Assembly: GCF_902459465.1 (NCBI RefSeq)
Contig: NC_047065.1
Location: 21,899,828-21,963,827 of the forward strand
Length of the DNA stretch: 64,000 nt
Reading direction: 5' to 3'
Source: Asterias rubens
Lineage: Eukaryota; Echinodermata; Asteroidea; Forcipulatida; Asteriidae
Below are positions 63,698 to 64,000 of the stretch, one piece after another. The notes beneath the pieces are model-generated. The model did no database searches. It was not told the DNA's origin and worked only from the letters and a program-made list of their open reading frames with translations. How positions within the stretch are numbered: the stretch's first letter is position 1; every line of letters begins with the position of its first letter. The position numbers and the translations under genes are program-made.

Positions 63698-63829
63698 ATC
63701 AACTCAATTATTTTGTTTCTCTCCATGTAGGTCCTTGCACGGAAGACGAGTTCAAGTGTAACAATGGTCATTGCATTGACAAGTCATTGACGGATAATCT
63801 GCTTGATAACTGTGGGGACTTTAGCGACT
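54822..63829 (+). CDS. Gene 7 (3' partial): SP-CUB-LDLa, TM exon beyond the window
   Basis: Exons 54822-54912, 62216-62590 and 63731-63829 join in phase 1 for 188 codons plus one base and continue past the right edge. The order is the same as in gene 2. Intron 1 is 7.3 kb and stuffed with family A, C and D elements; intron 2 (1.1 kb) has a LINE fragment, a SINE and a GATT microsatellite. With gene 1, this shows that full-length members flank the shortened ones, so the array probably continues on both sides. Confidence 0.8.
55179..55582. mobile_element. Family A, diverged
   Basis: TTAAAGACGCGGCCTGTGAA to AATAGTATCCAGTGCCC; centre TTCGATACCTCAAAATC ... GAGGTATTGAAATC. Confidence 0.65.
55806..56146. 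mobile_element. Family A, ends lost
   Basis: GTAATTACTCAAAATAATTG, GAGAAACGGCTCCGTCTGAA and GTGAGAAGACTGGTATTTGA; no central palindrome. Confidence 0.6.
56214..56787. mobile_element. Family C joined to family A
   Basis: Starts TTAAAGGAACACGTTGCC with both family C arms up to CATATGGTTACAAG (56545). It then switches directly to the family A centre TTTGATTTCGAGACCTCAG and right arm, ending CACTGTCTTTAA. The right end of C and left half of A are missing. Confidence 0.75.
56900..57165. mobile_element. Family A, internally deleted
   Basis: GGAATTGTCAAAGACCAGTA, TTCAGAGGGAGCCGTCTC and AGTGTCGGTGCCTTTAA. Confidence 0.65.
57343..57709. mobile_element. Family A, full copy
   Basis: TTAAAGACACTGCGGACACT to TTGTGTCCACTGCCTTTAA. 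The closing TTTAAA also opens another partial copy (TTAAAGGGACTGGACCCTTG) to about 57970. Confidence 0.75.
58603..58984. mobile_element. Family A-like element with altered ends
   Basis: TTAAAGGGAAGGTTCGCGTT to ACGTGTACCTTCCCTTTAA. The body is family A (GACCAGTCTTCTCACTTGG) but the outer inverted repeat is AAGGGAAGGT. The centre is AAAGACTTTTATCTAGAAGTC, another palindrome. Confidence 0.7.
58981..59128. mobile_element. Family D left arm
   Basis: TTTAAAGGGTATTATGTACT and CCAATGTCCACAGATTTACA. The right arm continues after the nested family C copy (59583-59780), so one family D element appears split by it. Confidence 0.65.
59190..59582. mobile_element. Family C foldback, full copy, probably nested in D
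   Basis: TTAAAGGAACACGTTGCC to GGAAACGTGTTCCTTTAA, with family D sequence on both sides. Confidence 0.8.
59583..59780. mobile_element. Family D right arm
   Basis: TTACTCATTTCTCAAAAAC, TTTCCACTATCATTATCTTC and AAAAAGTACCCGAATCCC. Confidence 0.65.
60426..60781. mobile_element. Family A, full copy
   Basis: TTAACGGCAGTGGACAATTA to AGTGTCCACTGTCTTTAA; the left arm is shortened and the palindrome changed to GATTTCTTGACCTCAAG. Confidence 0.75.
60782..61977. other. Gene 7 intron 1, unassigned
   Basis: At 60990-61060, GGCCTCTAAAAAGCGAGCGG and the following AACATGTTTTATTGTTATTT resemble 12980-13050, a shared unnamed repeat. 61450-61870 shows no repeat family. No exon recognised. Confidence 0.35.
61978..62166. 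mobile_element. Family A right-half fragment
   Basis: TGTGTGCTTTCTGATGCC, TTATGAGGGAGCCGTTTCTC and AATGTGTCCACTGCCTAA; it ends 49 bp before the gene 7 CUB exon. Confidence 0.65.
62216..62590 (+). CDS. Gene 7 CUB exon
   Basis: The acceptor is ttaaaaacag/AT and the donor ATGG/gtaagt, 375 nt, phase 1-1. The CUB cysteines are DRCG, DLDC, SDC and FCG. It also shows RQILLEVTSM, TDYLEVFDGP and GFYFVYTSF. NVT is a possible glycosylation site. Confidence 0.88.
62943..63290 (+). pseudogene. LINE ORF2 C-terminal fragment
   Basis: LPPLSETIMQRRLQFAGHCL, then RTSDQPISHLVFWNSPGG and NRGRRKMSYSDTITRDT. The IxxRRLxFxGHxxR...GxRxRGRxxxxYxD pattern is typical after the reverse transcriptase of many invertebrate LINEs. 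Only the last 110 or so codons are present. In gene 7 intron 2, sense to the gene. Confidence 0.65.
63385..63545 (+). repeat. SINE-2, tRNA-like head
   Basis: GGTAGTTGGTAAGACACTGC is A-box-like and GTGGGTTCGAATCCCACC an excellent B box. The body follows: GAGTAACATGCCCGTGATAC, TTTTTCACAGGACTCATG, GTACTGAGTATACAGTG and CACATCGGTGTATGGGTAAA. This is the fullest SINE-2 copy here. Confidence 0.7.
63629..63698. repeat. (GATT)n microsatellite
   Basis: About 17 GATT units, ending 33 bp before the gene 7 LDLa exon. Length changes here could shift the acceptor context. Confidence 0.9.
63731..63829 (+). CDS. Gene 7 LDLa exon (reduced)
   Basis: The acceptor is ctccatgtag/GT and the donor GACT/gtaagt, 99 nt, phase 1-1. 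It reads CTEDEFKCNNGHCID then LLDNCGDFSD. C1, C2, C3 and C5 are kept and C4 is lost as in genes 1 and 2. C6, if any, would have to be in the unseen next exon. Confidence 0.82.
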
Positions 63830-64000
63830 GTAAGTCAACCTTTTGGACATTTTTACTAAATACATACAAAGGTCCCTATTATGACGCATACAAATTGGAA
63901 CAACAATTAAGTCAAATTAAAAAAAAGAAAAATGTTTTACTCAGAAAACGAACAGTCGAATGCTTCTTTTTGCCAGCCAAACAAATACTTTGACGATGCA

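Overview
This is eukaryotic, intron-rich and very repeat-rich DNA, most likely from an echinoderm and plausibly a sea star. That assignment is inference: it rests on metazoan CUB and LDL-receptor class A (LDLa) exons with GT-AG introns, on tRNA-derived SINEs, Tc1/mariner relics and dense short inverted-repeat elements, and on how the repeats look from memory. No bacterial operon, rRNA, genuine tRNA gene or CRISPR array was seen.

The genic content is one tandem array of seven related genes, all on the + strand, each encoding a small secreted or single-pass membrane protein. Every gene is assembled from the same exon types: signal peptide (SP), CUB, LDLa, and a last exon holding the transmembrane segment, a juxtamembrane cysteine cluster and the cytoplasmic tail (TM). 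All introns are phase 1, so the CUB and LDLa exons are symmetric 1-1 modules that can be lost or gained without breaking the frame. The exons I place in each complete gene sum to a multiple of three, which supports the models. Gene 1 (72-2526, 5' end outside the window): CUB-LDLa-TM. Gene 2 (4496-8968): SP-CUB-LDLa-TM, 304 aa. Gene 3 (13240-18377): SP-TM, 108 aa. Gene 4 (24547-28771): SP, acidic coiled-coil-like stalk, TM, 137 aa. Gene 5 (37149-38922): SP-CUB-TM, 202 aa. Gene 6 (40726-43521): SP-TM, 99 aa. Gene 7 (54822-63829, TM exon outside the window): SP-CUB-LDLa. The array therefore runs from full receptors to ectodomain-less mini-proteins that keep nearly the same membrane module (QWGIGVF..., then CxCC...YHCCCK). 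Several tails carry PPxY motifs, the usual ligands of WW domains such as those of Nedd4-type ubiquitin ligases.

Introns and intergenic DNA are packed with non-autonomous elements. The commonest is a roughly 370-390 bp inverted-repeat element ending TTAAAGGCAGTGGACAC (family A, about 30 full or partial copies), with a related subfamily B. There are also a nearly perfectly palindromic family (C, ends TTAAAGGAACACGTTGCC), another foldback family (D, GGATTTGGGTAC), a roughly 150 bp family (E, GGGAGACTTTC), family F (GGGTGCGTTCG), family H (GGCCCTTTTCGAAACC), elements with TAG...CTA ends and 9-bp target duplications, two internally deleted Tc1/mariner copies, a probable Helitron-like element, two LINE fragments and two tRNA-like SINE families. 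One degenerate P2X7-like cytoplasmic-domain gene lies between genes 4 and 5 (about 30991-31990).

The main biological point is the array: a lineage-specific family of CUB/LDLa membrane proteins diversifying by loss of whole exons and by tail decay. Its function is unknown. A role in recognition (immune or gamete) is conceivable but not shown by the sequence.
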